Below are positions 31,792-40,212 of a stretch of DNA of 64,000 nt, one piece after another. A program made the translations under genes and the position numbers. This DNA is from Aestuariivivens insulae (GTDB lineage Bacteria; Bacteroidota; Bacteroidia; Flavobacteriales; Flavobacteriaceae). The notes beneath the pieces are model-generated. The model did no database searches, was not told where the DNA came from, and was given only the letters and a program-made list of their open reading frames with translations. Location: the NCBI RefSeq assembly GCF_022662195.1, contig NZ_JAKMCS010000004.1, positions 62,001-126,000 on the forward strand, given 5' to 3'. Each line of letters opens with the position of its first letter. The first letter of the stretch is position 1.

Positions 31792-33992
31792 GTCCGAAAA
31801 AAAACAACATTAAAGAATTTTTTAAGACCTTACCAAAAAACATATTTTCTGGTTTTGTGGTAAGCTTAATCGCATTGCCTTTGGGTCTTGGTCTGGCCAT
31901 GGCCAGTGATGCTCCCCCTATTGCTGGAATTATCTCTGCCGTTATTGGAGGTATTGTTGTTGCTTTTTTTGGAGGCAGCCATGTTACCATTGCAGGTCCG
32001 GGAAATGGTTTGGTTGGTGTTATTTTAATTGCCATTACGACGCTTGGCTTAGAATCTGCTTATATTGCCATTGTTTTTTCTGGAATTTTGCTTATCCTTT
32101 TAGGTTTTTTTAGGATGGGTACTTTAGCCGATTTTTTTCCCTCCTCGGCCATTCAAGGTATGTTAGCTGCTATCGGGCTTATTATTTTAGGGAAGCAATT
32201 TCATATTATGTTAGCCCACAGAATTAAGCGTGAAGATACTCTAGACTATCTTATAGAGATACCTTTTTCTATTAACGACGCCCTACATTACGAAAATAAA
32301 GGGCTCATCTTTGCTGCATTAGCTGGGATTATTAGTTTGTCTATCATGCTGTTTTATTCAAAACTTCGTAACAAATACCTGCAGCTTATCCCTGCCCCTA
32401 TGTGGATTGTTATTCTGTCCATCTGTTTTAGTTATTATTTCGAATTGGTATTGCATGAACATAACCCCATAGCAAAGGAGTATATGATTACTGGTATTCC
32501 TACCATTAATCACATTATTTCAGATATCCCTATTCCTAATTTTAATAAAGTTACTACCCTATCGTTTTGGGGTAGTGTTTTGGCCTTGACCCTAATAGCT
32601 GGCATAGAATCCTTATTAAGTATAAAAGCAGTAGATAAGTTAGACCCCGAAAAGCGGCGTTCTAATGTTAACAGGGATTTAAAAGCTCTTGGTTTAGCTA
32701 CTGTGGGTAGTGGGTTTTTGGGAGGTCTTAATGTTGTAACCGTTATTGCCAGAAGTTCGGTTAATGTTAATAATGGTGCCACAAATAGATCGTCCAATTT
32801 TTTTCATTCGGTATTTCTTATTTTGTTTATTGTACTGTTTAGTACACAATTAACCCGAATACCTTTACCTGCTTTAATGGCTATTTTAGTGTACACAGGT
32901 TATAAATTGGCATCTCCTAATGTAATAACCAAAATTTTCTCTATTGGTAAAGAGCAACTTGTTATTTTCTTTGTTACGCTTATTGTTACACTAAAAATAG
33001 GGCTTATTTCGGGAATTCTAGCTGGAGTAATAACTACGTTTTTAATTCATATTATTTTAAGTAAAAGTATTGGTCTGTTTATAAGAAATGTGCTAAAACC
33101 AAACGTATTAATGTATAAAGAGGAAAATACCAATAACTACTACGTTAGTGTAAAACATTTTTGTAGCTTTTTAAACTACTACCGCCTTAAACAGCACCTC
33201 GATGTAGTGCCCGAAGACCAAGATATAATTGTTGACTTTTCGCTTTGTGAATTTGTTGACCATACTGTTATGGAAAACATGTACAACTATCAGGAGTTGT
33301 TTAATAAGAAAGGTGGCCATTTTGATGTGATTGGGCTGGATATGCATGATACAGATTCCAATCATCCTTTTGCTTTAAGAAGGCTATTACCTGTACCCAA
33401 TCTCATTAATAATAGTCTAACACGTAGGCAAACCCATATGGAAACGCTTGCAAAAGATTATAATCTTAGTTACAACTTTAAAAAGCAAAAACAAGTTCAC
33501 TTTTTAAATGATTTTTTGTTTTTCAATACTAAAAGTATCAGTCATATATATAATGAATTATCTCATCAAGATAAAACCATAAGCCTGTTTGACATTGAGT
33601 TTTCGGAAGGTGAATTCATAGCCAAAGAGGTAATACGAACTACCATGCTTCATATTAATTTAAAAAAGAGCATTCCCGAGTTCACACTAGACAGAGAAGG
33701 GTTTTTAGAAAAGATGTATGCTTTTGCCGGGTTTAAGGACATTCCTTTTGAAGACCATATAGATTTCTCTAACCGCTTTTACTTGTTGGGTGACAATGAA
33801 ACCGCTATACGTAAGTTTTTCAATGATGACCTCATTCACTTTTTTGAAAGCAACCCATACTACCATGTCGAATCCAATGGACAGGCCATATTAATTTTTT
33901 CCAAAGAGCGTTTGGCCAGCATTAAGGAAATAAAGGCTCTTTTAGATTTTGGCAAACGCCTCAAGGATGTAATATTATCAATAAAGGTTTAA
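31788..33992 (+). CDS. SulP-family anion transporter with STAS domain, 734 aa
   Basis: The first about 415 residues carry the multi-pass SulP core (FVVSLIALPLGLGLAMASDAPPIAGI, GGSHVTIAGPGNGLVGVI, TVIARSSVNVNNGATNRSS). Then comes a STAS domain at about residues 450-540 (DQDIIVDFSLCEFVDHTVMENM). An extra cytoplasmic extension of about 190 residues has no recognised family. SulP members move sulfate, bicarbonate or other anions; adjacency to a proton antiporter makes bicarbonate plausible. It overlaps the Usp gene by four bases. The C-terminal extension is longer than in standard family members. Confidence 0.9.
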   Translation: MSPKKNNIKEFFKTLPKNIFSGFVVSLIALPLGLGLAMASDAPPIAGIISAVIGGIVVAFFGGSHVTIAGPGNGLVGVILIAITTLGLESAYIAIVFSGILLILLGFFRMGTLADFFPSSAIQGMLAAIGLIILGKQFHIMLAHRIKREDTLDYLIEIPFSINDALHYENKGLIFAALAGIISLSIMLFYSKLRNKYLQLIPAPMWIVILSICFSYYFELVLHEHNPIAKEYMITGIPTINHIISDIPIPNFNKVTTLSFWGSVLALTLIAGIESLLSIKAVDKLDPEKRRSNVNRDLKALGLATVGSGFLGGLNVVTVIARSSVNVNNGATNRSSNFFHSVFLILFIVLFSTQLTRIPLPALMAILVYTGYKLASPNVITKIFSIGKEQLVIFFVTLIVTLKIGLISGILAGVITTFLIHIILSKSIGLFIRNVLKPNVLMYKEENTNNYYVSVKHFCSFLNYYRLKQHLDVVPEDQDIIVDFSLCEFVDHTVMENMYNYQELFNKKGGHFDVIGLDMHDTDSNHPFALRRLLPVPNLINNSLTRRQTHMETLAKDYNLSYNFKKQKQVHFLNDFLFFNTKSISHIYNELSHQDKTISLFDIEFSEGEFIAKEVIRTTMLHINLKKSIPEFTLDREGFLEKMYAFAGFKDIPFEDHIDFSNRFYLLGDNETAIRKFFNDDLIHFFESNPYYHVESNGQAILIFSKERLASIKEIKALLDFGKRLKDVILSIKV

Positions 33993-34064
33993 TTACAATT
34001 CTTTTCTTAATATATTCTTAACATTTTTAGTGCTTTAATAGATATTTGTTAATTTGCACGCCTT

Positions 34065-34925
34065 ATGAACTTATACCCTATTGAAACCGGTAATTTTAAG
34101 CTGGATGGTGGCGCCATGTTTGGCGTTGTACCTAAGGCCTTGTGGCAAAGAACCAATCCAGCCGATGCCAACAACATGATCGACCTTGCCGCACGATGTC
34201 TATTAATTGAAGACGGTAACCGCCTTATTTTAATAGATACAGGTATGGGCAATAAGCAGTCGGAAAAATTTTTTGGCTATTACCATTTATGGGGCGATCA
34301 TACCTTAGAAAAATCTTTGGCTCGATATGGGTTCCATAAAAATGATATTACCGATGTGTTTATGACCCATCTGCATTTCGATCATTGTGGTGGGAGCATT
34401 CAATGGAATAAGGACAGAACAGGTTATGAACCAGCCTTTAAGAATGCAAAGTTTTGGACTAATAAAAACCACTGGCAATGGGCTACCCAACCCAACAGAA
34501 GGGAAAAAGCCTCTTTTTTAAAGGAAAATTTATGGCCCATGGAAGAAAGTGGTCAACTTCATTTTATGCCTTTATCGAACAGTGATTTTATTAATAACTC
34601 TAATCTGGGCATTGATGTTTTTTTGGCCGATGGCCATACCGAAAAACAAATGATTCCGTTAATATCCTATAAAGGCAAAACCATTGCTTTTATGGCAGAC
34701 CTGCTCCCAACCGTAGGTCATTTACCTTTACCATATGTTATGGGTTACGATACTAGACCTTTATTAACGTTGGATGAAAAAGAAAAGTTCCTTAACCAGG
34801 CAGCAGACCAAAACTATTACCTCTTTTTGGAACACGATGCCCATAACGAAATTATTACCGTACAACATACCGAAAAAGGGGTTCGCCTAAAAAGAACATT
34901 TAAAACAACAGATATATTTAATTAA
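34065..34925 (+). CDS. Metallo-beta-lactamase-fold hydrolase, 286 aa
   Basis: The zinc motif THLHFDHCGG lies near residue 103, preceded by LILIDTGMG and followed by FLADGHTEKQ and LEHDAHNE, the expected second-metal and late histidine ligands. No signal peptide is present, so it is cytoplasmic. The pattern with a long central loop resembles the quorum-quenching-lactonase-like or metal-dependent hydrolase branch, but the substrate cannot be told. It is followed after 20 bases by the protease gene on the same strand, perhaps cotranscribed. Confidence 0.88.
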   Translation: MNLYPIETGNFKLDGGAMFGVVPKALWQRTNPADANNMIDLAARCLLIEDGNRLILIDTGMGNKQSEKFFGYYHLWGDHTLEKSLARYGFHKNDITDVFMTHLHFDHCGGSIQWNKDRTGYEPAFKNAKFWTNKNHWQWATQPNRREKASFLKENLWPMEESGQLHFMPLSNSDFINNSNLGIDVFLADGHTEKQMIPLISYKGKTIAFMADLLPTVGHLPLPYVMGYDTRPLLTLDEKEKFLNQAADQNYYLFLEHDAHNEIITVQHTEKGVRLKRTFKTTDIFN

Positions 34926-34945
34926 AAAATAAAATTTAATACTTA

Positions 34946-36553
34946 ATGAAAACAATAAAATCGTTGATAGCTGTTGCAGGGGTATCTGTACTGCTTTCAG
35001 GTTGTGGAAGCACACCTCTTGTAATATCCACTCCAATAGAAAATATAGACTCTTCACCTTTAAAGGTTTCAGAATTAACAGAAGCCGAACAACACAACTG
35101 GGGTCATTTAGACTTGATAAAAGATACCATTCCTGGTATGAGTGTTGATAAAGCTTATACTGAAATTATAAAAAACAAAAAAGGAGCGTCTGTTATAGTT
35201 GCCGTTATAGACTCTGGAATAGATATAAACCACGAAGACCTTAATGATGTGCTGTGGACCAATGAAGATGAAATCCCAAACAATGGCAAAGACGACGATA
35301 ACAATGGTTATATAGATGATGTACATGGTTGGAACTTTTTAGGAGATGGTTATGACGAACAATTAGAATTAGTGCGCATTTTGGCTAGTGGAGATACCAA
35401 TAACCCTGAATATGCTTCTGCTAAGGCCGAATATGAGAAAGAATACGAAAAATGGCTGGGAAGAAAAACACAGTACGACCAAATATACCAGCGCGTAAAA
35501 GGCACCGATGACATCCTTACTAAACATTTTGGCAAAAAAGATTATACCAAAGAAGAGGTTGCTGCTATAAAAACTGAAGACCAGGAATTGGGTCAAGCGG
35601 TTCAAATGGCAAACTACATGTTTAGTAATGGATTGGACTCCATGGCCGATGCTTTAAAAGAAATTTCCAATGCTTTAGAAAGTATTAACGATAGGCTAAA
35701 TTACAATCTTAACAAAGATTTCAAAGGTAGGGTAAACGGTGACGACCCAGACGATATGAGCACCAAATATTATGGTAATGGAAATGTAATGCCTGTTAAA
35801 AAAAGTGAAAGCCATGGGACGCACGTAGCCGGTATTATTGCCGCCGAGCGCAACAACGGGTTAGGAGCCAATGGTGTAGCCAATAACGTTAAGCTTATGA
35901 GCATTAGAGCGGTACCAAATGGCGATGAGTACGATAAGGATGTGGCATTGGCCATTCGTTATGCTGTAGATAATGGAGCTAAAGTTATTAACGGTAGCTT
36001 TGGAAAAAGTTATTCGCCACATAGCGATTGGGTAAGGGATGCTATCGCTTATGCTGATAAAAACGATGTGGTGTTTGTTCATGCCGCAGGTAATGACAGT
36101 AAAGATGTCGATGTAGAACCAAACTTCCCAGACGATAATGTTAATTATGTAGAAGTGTCCAATAGCTATATTAGGGTTGGAGCGTTAGCTCCAAAATATG
36201 GCTCTAACTTAGTGGCTGGTTTTTCTAATTATGGTAAAAAGAATGTTGATGTATTTGCTCCCGGGGCAAGTGTGTATTCTACCACTCCAGAGAACGAATA
36301 CGACACTAAAGGAGGTACTTCTATGGCTGCTCCTGCCGTTGCTGGTGTTGCTGCCTTAATCCGTTCTTATTTTCCAAAATTAACAGCGGCTCAAGTAAAA
36401 AAGGTTATTATGGATTCTGGTTTACCACTAAAAACCAAAGTGGTTGTTGGGGGCGATACTAATGACATAAGATCTTTTTCAGAATTATGTAAATCTGGCA
36501 GAATAGTTAACGCATACAACGCTTTAATTATGGCCTCTCAATTAGCAAAATAA
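34946..36553 (+). CDS. S8 subtilisin-like serine protease, lipoprotein, 535 aa
   Basis: The lipobox SVLLSGC (Cys about residue 20) makes it a lipoprotein, probably periplasmic or surface-exposed. The catalytic triad is complete: Asp near 88 (VAVIDSGIDINHEDL), His near 292 (SHGTHVAGI) and Ser near 458 (GGTSMAAPAVAG). About 200 residues separate Asp and His, against roughly 35 in subtilisin. The insertion begins with a DDDNNGYIDDVHGWNF motif and continues with a charged helical part. This long-insert form is known among Bacteroidota S8 proteases. A perfect terminator follows the gene. Confidence 0.93.
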   Translation: MKTIKSLIAVAGVSVLLSGCGSTPLVISTPIENIDSSPLKVSELTEAEQHNWGHLDLIKDTIPGMSVDKAYTEIIKNKKGASVIVAVIDSGIDINHEDLNDVLWTNEDEIPNNGKDDDNNGYIDDVHGWNFLGDGYDEQLELVRILASGDTNNPEYASAKAEYEKEYEKWLGRKTQYDQIYQRVKGTDDILTKHFGKKDYTKEEVAAIKTEDQELGQAVQMANYMFSNGLDSMADALKEISNALESINDRLNYNLNKDFKGRVNGDDPDDMSTKYYGNGNVMPVKKSESHGTHVAGIIAAERNNGLGANGVANNVKLMSIRAVPNGDEYDKDVALAIRYAVDNGAKVINGSFGKSYSPHSDWVRDAIAYADKNDVVFVHAAGNDSKDVDVEPNFPDDNVNYVEVSNSYIRVGALAPKYGSNLVAGFSNYGKKNVDVFAPGASVYSTTPENEYDTKGGTSMAAPAVAGVAALIRSYFPKLTAAQVKKVIMDSGLPLKTKVVVGGDTNDIRSFSELCKSGRIVNAYNALIMASQLAK

Positions 36554-36575
36554 TTAATTTATAAATAACGAGTCT

Positions 36576-36612
36576 GTCTTAAAAGCTTCATTATGAATGA
36601 AGCTTTTAAGAC
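36576..36612 (+). terminator. Intrinsic terminator after the S8 protease gene
   Basis: The perfect 17-bp stem has arms GTCTTAAAAGCTTCATT (36576-36592) and AATGAAGCTTTTAAGAC (36596-36612), with a 3-base loop. It would end the MBL/protease transcript before the M1 peptidase gene. Confidence 0.8.
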
Positions 36613-36634
36613 TTCTCTATAAAATTGTTAGCAG

Positions 36635-38449
36635 ATGAAATATCGTTTGTTTTTCCTTTCCTGTTTTGTTTTATTTGGAACATCAAGTAGATCACAAAAC
36701 CATACAATTTCAAATACAAAACCAGCGTACTGGCAACAACATGTCGACTATAAAATGGAAATCGACATGGATGTAAAAAACTACCAATATAAAGGAAAAC
36801 AACAACTGGTTTATACCAATAATTCATCCGATGTTTTGCGTCGAGTGTATTACCATCTTTACTTTAATGCCTTCCAACCAGGTAGTGAAATGGATGTACG
36901 CTCGCTAACAGTTCCAGATCCAGATTCGAGAATTGGTGATAGAATTAGCAGCCTTAAACCCGATGAAATAGGCTATATAAATGTTAATTCCCTAAAGCAA
37001 GATGGCATTGACTTAAGCTATAAAACAGTAGGAACTGTATTGGAAGTTGATTTAGCAAACCCCATACAACCAGGAGAACAAGTAACTTTCGATATGCTTT
37101 TCGATGCCCAAGTACCTGTTCAAATCCGTCGTTCTGGCAGAAACAATAAGGAAGGTGTGGCCTTATCGATGGCACAGTGGTATCCTAAATTAGCCGAATA
37201 CGATTTTGAAGGATGGCATGCCCACCCATATATAGAACGTGAATTTCATGGGGTTTGGGGAAATTTTGATGTTAAACTAACCATAGATAAAAACTATGTT
37301 GTTGGCGGTACAGGTTACTTGCAAAACCCCAACGAAATAGGCCACGGTTATGAAACAGAACCCATTAAAAAGACTAGGGGCAAAACCTTAACATGGCATT
37401 TTATAGCGCCTAATGTACACGATTTTACATGGGCTGCAGATCCAGATTATACTCACGATACCATGCAGGTTCCCAATGGACCATTAATGCATTTTTTCTA
37501 TAAGAGCACTATGCCCAAAGAAAAGTTAGAGAACTGGAAAAACCTACAGCCTAAAGCCGTTGAGTTAATGCAATTTTATAGCGACAACATTGGCAAATAC
37601 CCTTATGATCAGTACTCTGTAATTCAAGGCGGAGATGGTGGTATGGAGTACGCCATGTGTACCCTAATTTTAGGAGAAGGTACATTCGATGGCCTATTTG
37701 GAGTTACTGCCCATGAAATGGCTCATACCTGGTTCCAGTTTTTATTAGCTACCAACGAAAGTAAACATTATTGGATGGATGAAGGTTTTACAGAATATTT
37801 TGGCGAGTTGGCAGGAAGCCACATCCTTAACTATAGCTTTGAAGAAAAAACGAAAAGCGTATATGATGTTTATAGATTTTTAGCCAAATCTGGTAAAGAA
37901 CAACCCCAAACCACACACGCCGACAGATTTAATTTTAGACAGGCTTACTCGATATCTGCATACTATAAAGGCTATGTATTTTTAGCACAATTGGCATACG
38001 TTATTGGAAAGGACAATCAGGAAAAGACCATAAAGAAATATTTTGAGGATTTTGCCTTTACCCATCCTGTTCCAAACGATATTATCCGCACCGCCGAAAA
38101 AGTGTCTGGTTTAGAACTCGACTGGTATTTAATGGATTTTGCACAAACCACAAATACGATTGATTATGGCGTTAAAGCATTTGAAGGGAATACCGTTACT
38201 TTAGAGCGTATTGGTTTAATGCCTATGCCTATAGACTTAACCGTTACGTATACCGATGGCAGTACAGAGGATTTTTATATCCCGCTACAAATGATGCGTG
38301 GTGAAAAGCCAACGAGCGCCACCATTATTAACGATTGGGCCTGGGCCTACCCCACCTATACATTTCAAAGCAAAAAGCCTGTACAATCTGTTGAAATAGA
38401 TCCCAGTGGTTTAATGGCTGATGTAGATTTGACTAATAATAAAATGTAA
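36635..38449 (+). CDS. M1-family zinc aminopeptidase, 604 aa
   Basis: The signal peptide MKYRLFFLSCFVLFGTSSRSQ directs export. The gluzincin motif HEMAHTWFQF, with the second Glu 18 residues on in DEGFTEYF, lies near residue 362, and the upstream GGMEY-type sequence (GGDGGMEYAMC) binds the substrate N-terminus. The N-terminal beta domain precedes it, with a helical and beta C-terminal region. It removes N-terminal residues from peptides in the periplasm. It is followed after six bases by a small HExxH protein gene. Confidence 0.93.
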   Translation: MKYRLFFLSCFVLFGTSSRSQNHTISNTKPAYWQQHVDYKMEIDMDVKNYQYKGKQQLVYTNNSSDVLRRVYYHLYFNAFQPGSEMDVRSLTVPDPDSRIGDRISSLKPDEIGYINVNSLKQDGIDLSYKTVGTVLEVDLANPIQPGEQVTFDMLFDAQVPVQIRRSGRNNKEGVALSMAQWYPKLAEYDFEGWHAHPYIEREFHGVWGNFDVKLTIDKNYVVGGTGYLQNPNEIGHGYETEPIKKTRGKTLTWHFIAPNVHDFTWAADPDYTHDTMQVPNGPLMHFFYKSTMPKEKLENWKNLQPKAVELMQFYSDNIGKYPYDQYSVIQGGDGGMEYAMCTLILGEGTFDGLFGVTAHEMAHTWFQFLLATNESKHYWMDEGFTEYFGELAGSHILNYSFEEKTKSVYDVYRFLAKSGKEQPQTTHADRFNFRQAYSISAYYKGYVFLAQLAYVIGKDNQEKTIKKYFEDFAFTHPVPNDIIRTAEKVSGLELDWYLMDFAQTTNTIDYGVKAFEGNTVTLERIGLMPMPIDLTVTYTDGSTEDFYIPLQMMRGEKPTSATIINDWAWAYPTYTFQSKKPVQSVEIDPSGLMADVDLTNNKM

Positions 38450-38455
38450 TAAATT

Positions 38456-39037
38456 TTGAAATATTCTATTGTTTTTTTATGTGTTTTTGTTTCCATGATT
38501 AGTTTTTCTCAAGAAAGGAAAGAAATAATGAAAGACACCGTTATTCCTTGGAACAAATCACAAAAACTAAAATGGAAAGATTTTCTTGGCACACTTGATC
38601 CCGATATTTTTGCCTATGCACTTACTAGTTATAAAATAGATATTATTCCAGAAAGTGTAGCTGTTGATAATAACGACAATATACTCAACTATAAGACTTT
38701 GAGTGTAACAGCCAATTTCTATAAGAAGCAATCATGGAGTGTCTCACAAGATTTAAACTTATTGAATCATGAACAACTTCATTTTGATATAGCAGAACTG
38801 TTTGCTAGAAAAATAAGAAAACGGTTTTCTGAGTTAAAAACAATTGAGGAAAAGCGATTTTCTGTTTACTGGAATGAATATAGTAAATTATGGAAAGACT
38901 GTAGAGCATTCCAAAAGCAATACGATATAGAAACTAATCACGGAGCTAAATTAGATGAAAATAAGAAATGGGCAGAAAATATAGGTTCTTTGTTAGAAGC
39001 CTTTAAAGAATATGCCTGTCAAAAAAGCAATCTTTAG
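38456..39037 (+). CDS. Exported DUF922-like protein with HExxH motif, 193 aa
   Basis: The start codon is TTG, giving a signal peptide MKYSIVFLCVFVSMISFSQ. The mature domain contains LNHEQLHFDIAELFARK at about residues 104-120, an HExxH zinc motif with a helical follow-up, as in the DUF922 family of putative secreted zinc proteases. WSVSQDLNLLNHEQ fits that family's conserved stretch. It is six bases downstream of the M1 aminopeptidase gene and probably cotranscribed, forming an exported peptide-degradation unit. Catalytic activity is inferred. Confidence 0.78.
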   Translation: MKYSIVFLCVFVSMISFSQERKEIMKDTVIPWNKSQKLKWKDFLGTLDPDIFAYALTSYKIDIIPESVAVDNNDNILNYKTLSVTANFYKKQSWSVSQDLNLLNHEQLHFDIAELFARKIRKRFSELKTIEEKRFSVYWNEYSKLWKDCRAFQKQYDIETNHGAKLDENKKWAENIGSLLEAFKEYACQKSNL

Positions 39038-39051
39038 ATCTTAAATCTTAA

Positions 39052-40209
39052 TTAATACCACCCCTCCCCTTTATACATTTTGGTTTTGGCTACACGTTCC
39101 CGATTATACAAGAGTAAATGGGTAGCATCGGTTTGTTTGCTACGATAACCCAAAAGGTGAAAAATGGGCTTGGTCATAAATTTGGCCACCTTTAGGTTTA
39201 CTTTTAAAACGCCTTTTTCCTTATTATGCCATGATATGCCTGGTAATAAACTTAATACTCCATCTGCTTTTAAGAACCTTAACCAGGCGGATAACTTTAA
39301 AAAGTTAGCGTTAATGCTTCTAATGATAAAAAAACCCTCAGAACCTTTTTGCTGGTATAACGGCATAAAAATTTTGGCGTTATATTTTGAAGTAATTATC
39401 CCCTGGCTGTGGGAGGCCAATTTTTCTCCTTTGCGTATATTTTGAAAACTATCAAAACCATTACACATTTTAAAATGGTTATCTTGTGTAATGCAGTGCA
39501 AATCTATAATCTGAAAAAAATGGGAACTATACTTACCTGCCTTTTTAAGTTGGTTATAATAGGTATTAAAATCTTCAGGATTAGATAACTTTACAAGCCC
39601 GGTAAAAACCATGGCCAAATTAATAAAGGCCTCATGGTTTTTAACAGATTGAATATCGTCGTGCTGTCCCGATTCAAACCCTAAGGACACATAACCTAAC
39701 TGATTGATATAACTTAACAAAGCCCCGTTTAAGTATTCCTCAATACCAAGAACAATAGGTGTTGGAAACTGTTTGGAAAACGAACGGTTAATTAAGGCGT
39801 CGTTAATGGTAATAAAAGGCAAGGACTTGCTGGAGGTTGTGTGCAAATCGAAAAAATAAAAAGGGCCTTTGTGTTTTTGTAAAATGGTTGTTAAAAGTGA
39901 ATATAGCTCTCGTAATTCGGTTTCTTCGATTGTTAATTTGGGCTTGCTTTTAAGGGTATTGATACGATCAACTGTCCAAATTCTGTTTAAATCTTCATCA
40001 AGGTATCTTTGGTTTTTTTCAAGTGCTTCTAAATTTCCGGCTATGGCATAAATATTCCCTCTCACATGCTCTTGGGTAAGCGCTTTTAATACTTCCTTTA
40101 AAGCATAAACACCAGCCTTTTCATTACCGTGTATACCAGCAAAAAACACTACCGTAGGTCCTGTTTTTAAACCTGTAATCTGTCTAATAATTCTATTAAA
40201 ACGAGCCAT
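39052..40209 (-). CDS. Succinylglutamate desuccinylase / aspartoacylase family, 385 aa
   Basis: This zinc carboxypeptidase-like hydrolase (AstE/AspA family) cleaves N-acyl or amide groups from amino acids. Visible motifs are FFAGIHGNEKAG near residue 22 (zinc His and Glu), EDLNRIW, and FDLHTTSS near residue 120 (zinc His). The C-terminal part ends in a beta-rich domain. There is no export signal. It starts three bases after the stop of the GCS2-CBS gene, so the two are surely cotranscribed. The pairing suggests it hydrolyses, or trims, a product of that ligase; the substrate is unknown. Confidence 0.87.
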   Translation of the reverse strand: MARFNRIIRQITGLKTGPTVVFFAGIHGNEKAGVYALKEVLKALTQEHVRGNIYAIAGNLEALEKNQRYLDEDLNRIWTVDRINTLKSKPKLTIEETELRELYSLLTTILQKHKGPFYFFDLHTTSSKSLPFITINDALINRSFSKQFPTPIVLGIEEYLNGALLSYINQLGYVSLGFESGQHDDIQSVKNHEAFINLAMVFTGLVKLSNPEDFNTYYNQLKKAGKYSSHFFQIIDLHCITQDNHFKMCNGFDSFQNIRKGEKLASHSQGIITSKYNAKIFMPLYQQKGSEGFFIIRSINANFLKLSAWLRFLKADGVLSLLPGISWHNKEKGVLKVNLKVAKFMTKPIFHLLGYRSKQTDATHLLLYNRERVAKTKMYKGEGWY

Positions 40210-40212
40210 TTA

